NCBI RefSeq assembly: GCF_000058485.1
Contig: NC_008278.1
Coordinates: 738,962 to 802,961 of the forward strand
Direction: 5' to 3'
DNA length: 64,000 nt
Source: Frankia alni ACN14a
GTDB lineage: Bacteria > Actinomycetota > Actinomycetes > Frankiales > Frankiaceae
Shown: positions 62,471 through 64,000 of the stretch, piece by piece
Position numbering within the stretch: the first letter of the stretch is position 1
Layout of the letters: each line of letters begins with the position of its first letter
Program-made: the position numbers and the translations under genes
Notes under the pieces: generated by a model
What the model saw: the letters and a program-made list of their open reading frames with translations, nothing else
The model's database searches: none
Told to the model about the DNA's origin: nothing

Positions 62471-63043
62471 TCAGCCGCCCACGGTCTCCATGTAGTCCTC
62501 GGCGACCTCGTCGAGGGCGTCGCTGGGATGGCCGAGCGCCACGCGCACCCGGCGGCGCCCGACGAGCAGGAGATCGAGCAGGAAGTCCGGCACCGGGGCC
62601 CGCTCGCAGCGGTGGTAGCCCATCGTGAACCAGGTGTGGGCGTCGTCGAGCCGACCGACCGCCTCCAGGCTCTCGGCCACCGCCTCGTACACCCCCGGAT
62701 CGGCCGACTTCGCCGCCTTCAGCTCCGCCCGCAGCGCGTCGGCCTCCTCGGCCTGCCCCTCGCGCAGCAGCCCGTCGTGCAGCCAGACGCGGGGATCGAC
62801 GGGGCAGGCGCTGCCGTCGGCCACGGCCGCGCGGTAGCAGCGGATGGCCTCGCTCCAGTCCTGGGCGAGCCCGTACTGGCTGCCCGCGTCGACCAACAGG
62901 GAGGCGCGGGTGATCGTCTCGCTGTGGGTGTCCGGCCGCTCGGCCAGTGCCTCCAGGGTGCCCGCCGCGCCACGGTGATCGCCGCTGCCCGCCGCCCTGA
63001 AGACGATCTCATCCACGTCGTCGTCCGAAAGCATGCCGCTCAT
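62471..63043 (-). CDS. Helical (TPR-like) hypothetical protein
   Basis: 190 residues from ATG 63043 (ATG 63034 has better spacing to GGGGAG). No named family is certain. The sequence is a run of paired helices: GDHRGAAGTLEALAER, SLLVDAGSQYGLAQDWSEAIRCYRAAV, DGLLREGQAEEADALRAELK, VYEAVAESLEAVGRLDDAHTWFTMGYH, spaced like tetratricopeptide repeats. It probably acts as a protein-interaction scaffold. First gene of an operon with the LLM monooxygenase. Confidence 0.7.
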   Translation of the reverse strand: MSGMLSDDDVDEIVFRAAGSGDHRGAAGTLEALAERPDTHSETITRASLLVDAGSQYGLAQDWSEAIRCYRAAVADGSACPVDPRVWLHDGLLREGQAEEADALRAELKAAKSADPGVYEAVAESLEAVGRLDDAHTWFTMGYHRCERAPVPDFLLDLLLVGRRRVRVALGHPSDALDEVAEDYMETVGG

Positions 63044-63289
63044 TCTCCCCGTCCGGGGTCGCTCCGCGACGGACGGGGACCGGTGGCGTGGCTGCGCCTG
63101 CCCCGCCCAGGGCGCAGGGATACCGTGCCGGCTTCGGTCGGGCGGAGTGTGACGGCCGACGATCCGGCTGCGGACGGGTCGGCCGGCCCGGATCGGGGAA
63201 GGAGGTGATCGATCGCCGCCACGGACAGCGAGCGCGAGCCGTGGGCACAGGACCGGCGGTTCGGTGGATGCGGCGCTTCGGCGGATGGG

Positions 63290-64000
63290 ATGTGGGTGGA
63301 CGCGAAATCGGCGGGTCGGGATGAGCGGCCGTGGCCCTGGCCCGAGCCGGCGGCGAGCGGGCAGGTGGATGCGGCCCGCGGCGGGGATGCGGCCGGCGTC
63401 GGGGATGCGGCCCGCGGCGGGGATGCGGCCGGCGTCGGGGATGCGGCCGGCGTCGGGGATGCGGCTCGTGGTGCTGATTCAGGCCGTGGGGCGGATTCAG
63501 GCCGTGGTGCTGATTCAGGCCGTGGTGCTGATTCAGGCCGTGGTGCTGATTCAGGCCGTGGTGCTGATTCAGGCCGTGGTGCGGATGCGGCTCACCGGGC
63601 GGATGCAGCTCGAGGTGCGGGGGCGGCTCGTGGGGCGGGGGTGGCCTTCGTTCTCGGCGGGGGTGGCATCCTCGGTGCGAGCGAGGTCGGCATGCTCGCC
63701 GCCCTGTTCGACGCCGACATCCTGCCCGACCTGGTGGTAGGCACCTCCGTCGGCGCGATCAACGGGGCCGCGGTGGCGGCCGAACCCGCGCCCGCGACGA
63801 TCGACCGGCTGACCGATCTGTGGTCGCAGCTTGGCGTCTCCGACGTGTTCGCGGGGGGCCCGGCCCGGCGGCTGGCCACCGTCGTCCAGCACGGTCACCT
63901 GCACTCCAACGCCCCGCTGCGCGCGCTGCTGCGCACGCACCTGCCGGCCGGGCCGATCGAGGACCTGCCGGTGCGGTTCCAGTGTGTCGCGGCGAGCATC
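63290..64000 (+). CDS. Patatin-like phospholipase with repetitive N-terminus (3' end outside window)
   Basis: 237 codons to the window edge from ATG 63290 (MWVDAKSAGRDERPWPWPEP). Residues 25-115 are in-frame six-residue repeats: DAARGG/DAAGVG, then ADSGRG. The patatin domain starts near 118: VAFVLGGGGILGASEVGML (oxyanion GGGG-x-x-G) and VVGTSVGAINGA (G-x-S-x-G, nucleophile Ser). The catalytic Asp would lie beyond 64000. It hydrolyses acyl lipids. An ideal AAGGAGGTGATC at 63199-63210 lies well upstream; the frame is open from after a TGA at 63206, with a non-canonical ATC at 63212 as an alternative start. GTG 63641 would give a protein without the repeats. Confidence 0.8.
   Translation, partial: MWVDAKSAGRDERPWPWPEPAASGQVDAARGGDAAGVGDAARGGDAAGVGDAAGVGDAARGADSGRGADSGRGADSGRGADSGRGADSGRGADSGRGADAAHRADAARGAGAARGAGVAFVLGGGGILGASEVGMLAALFDADILPDLVVGTSVGAINGAAVAAEPAPATIDRLTDLWSQLGVSDVFAGGPARRLATVVQHGHLHSNAPLRALLRTHLPAGPIEDLPVRFQCVAASI
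63365..63590 (+). repeat. Two adjacent 18-bp tandem arrays in the patatin-like gene
   Basis: First array (about 63365-63475): gatgcggcccgcggcggg and variants, about six units. Second (about 63472-63590): gctgattcaggccgtggt, about six units. Both have an 18-bp period and are read in the patatin frame as hexapeptide repeats. Confidence 0.85.

Noticed and set aside
63264-63740. Plus-strand frame encoding MRPAAG/IQAVVL repeats
   Set aside because: This is a second frame through the 18-bp arrays. The overlapping frame carries the patatin motifs and is the real gene.

Overview
The window is very GC-rich, densely coded DNA with strong G/C third-position bias, GTG starts, long Ala/Gly/Pro/Arg low-complexity tails and many actinobacterial families (pyruvate carboxylase, OmpR/PhoP-type two-component genes, DUF6158, DUF2795, FmdB-type zinc ribbon, AnsA-type asparaginase). 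A Frankia or close relative is my best guess; this is inferred from composition and gene content, not from a search.

Layout. 1-747: end of a glutamine synthetase-like gene. 769-5705: divergent saccharopine-dehydrogenase-like protein and pyruvate carboxylase. 5816-13077: a lipid-linked glycosylation module on the minus strand (polyprenyl-phosphate glycosyltransferase with GtrA domain, large PMT/ArnT-type glycosyltransferase) and the two-component pair beside it. Three promoters here (7183, 9922, 13077) carry tandem CCTGTGA-like boxes with an 11-bp period, and in all three the outermost box lies exactly 62 bp from the start codon. This points to one small autoregulated regulon. 13140-18700: a lower-GC island with a cytosine-5 methyltransferase, a frameshifted HNH endonuclease, a Vsr repair endonuclease and a UvrD-type helicase lacking its N-terminus.

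19104-27296: a secreted protein, a dienelactone hydrolase, an Hsp70-like ATPase fused to a seven-blade WD40 propeller, a NarL-type two-component pair, and non-coding minisatellites. 27542-34287, all on the minus strand: a solute-binding/VWA protein, a MobA-like nucleotidyltransferase fused to a GNAT domain with a strong internal ribosome binding site, an alpha/beta hydrolase, DoxX and a CapA-like phosphatase. 34364-44657: MarR regulator, nucleotidyltransferase-BON protein coupled to a metallophosphoesterase, Rieske/DUF2231 protein, several small actinobacterial proteins, asparaginase, a J-domain membrane protein and a domain-permuted family III CoA-transferase.

45042-50670: a complete branched-chain amino acid-type ABC importer (livKHMGF order) with overlapping genes and a hairpin after the binding-protein gene, followed by a LysR regulator. 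52228-64000: an unrecognised protein, an aldonolactone oxidase, an acyl-CoA synthetase, a secreted protein, RecQ with a DUF3553-like tail, an SDR, a luciferase-like monooxygenase, a TPR-like protein and the start of a patatin-like lipase with a repetitive N-terminus.

A recurring feature is short tandem repeats. Those inside genes have periods divisible by three (12, 15, 18, 30 bp) and encode low-complexity linkers. Three arrays in spacers or at gene ends all have a 17-bp period. I saw no tRNA, rRNA, CRISPR array, intact transposase or phage gene.
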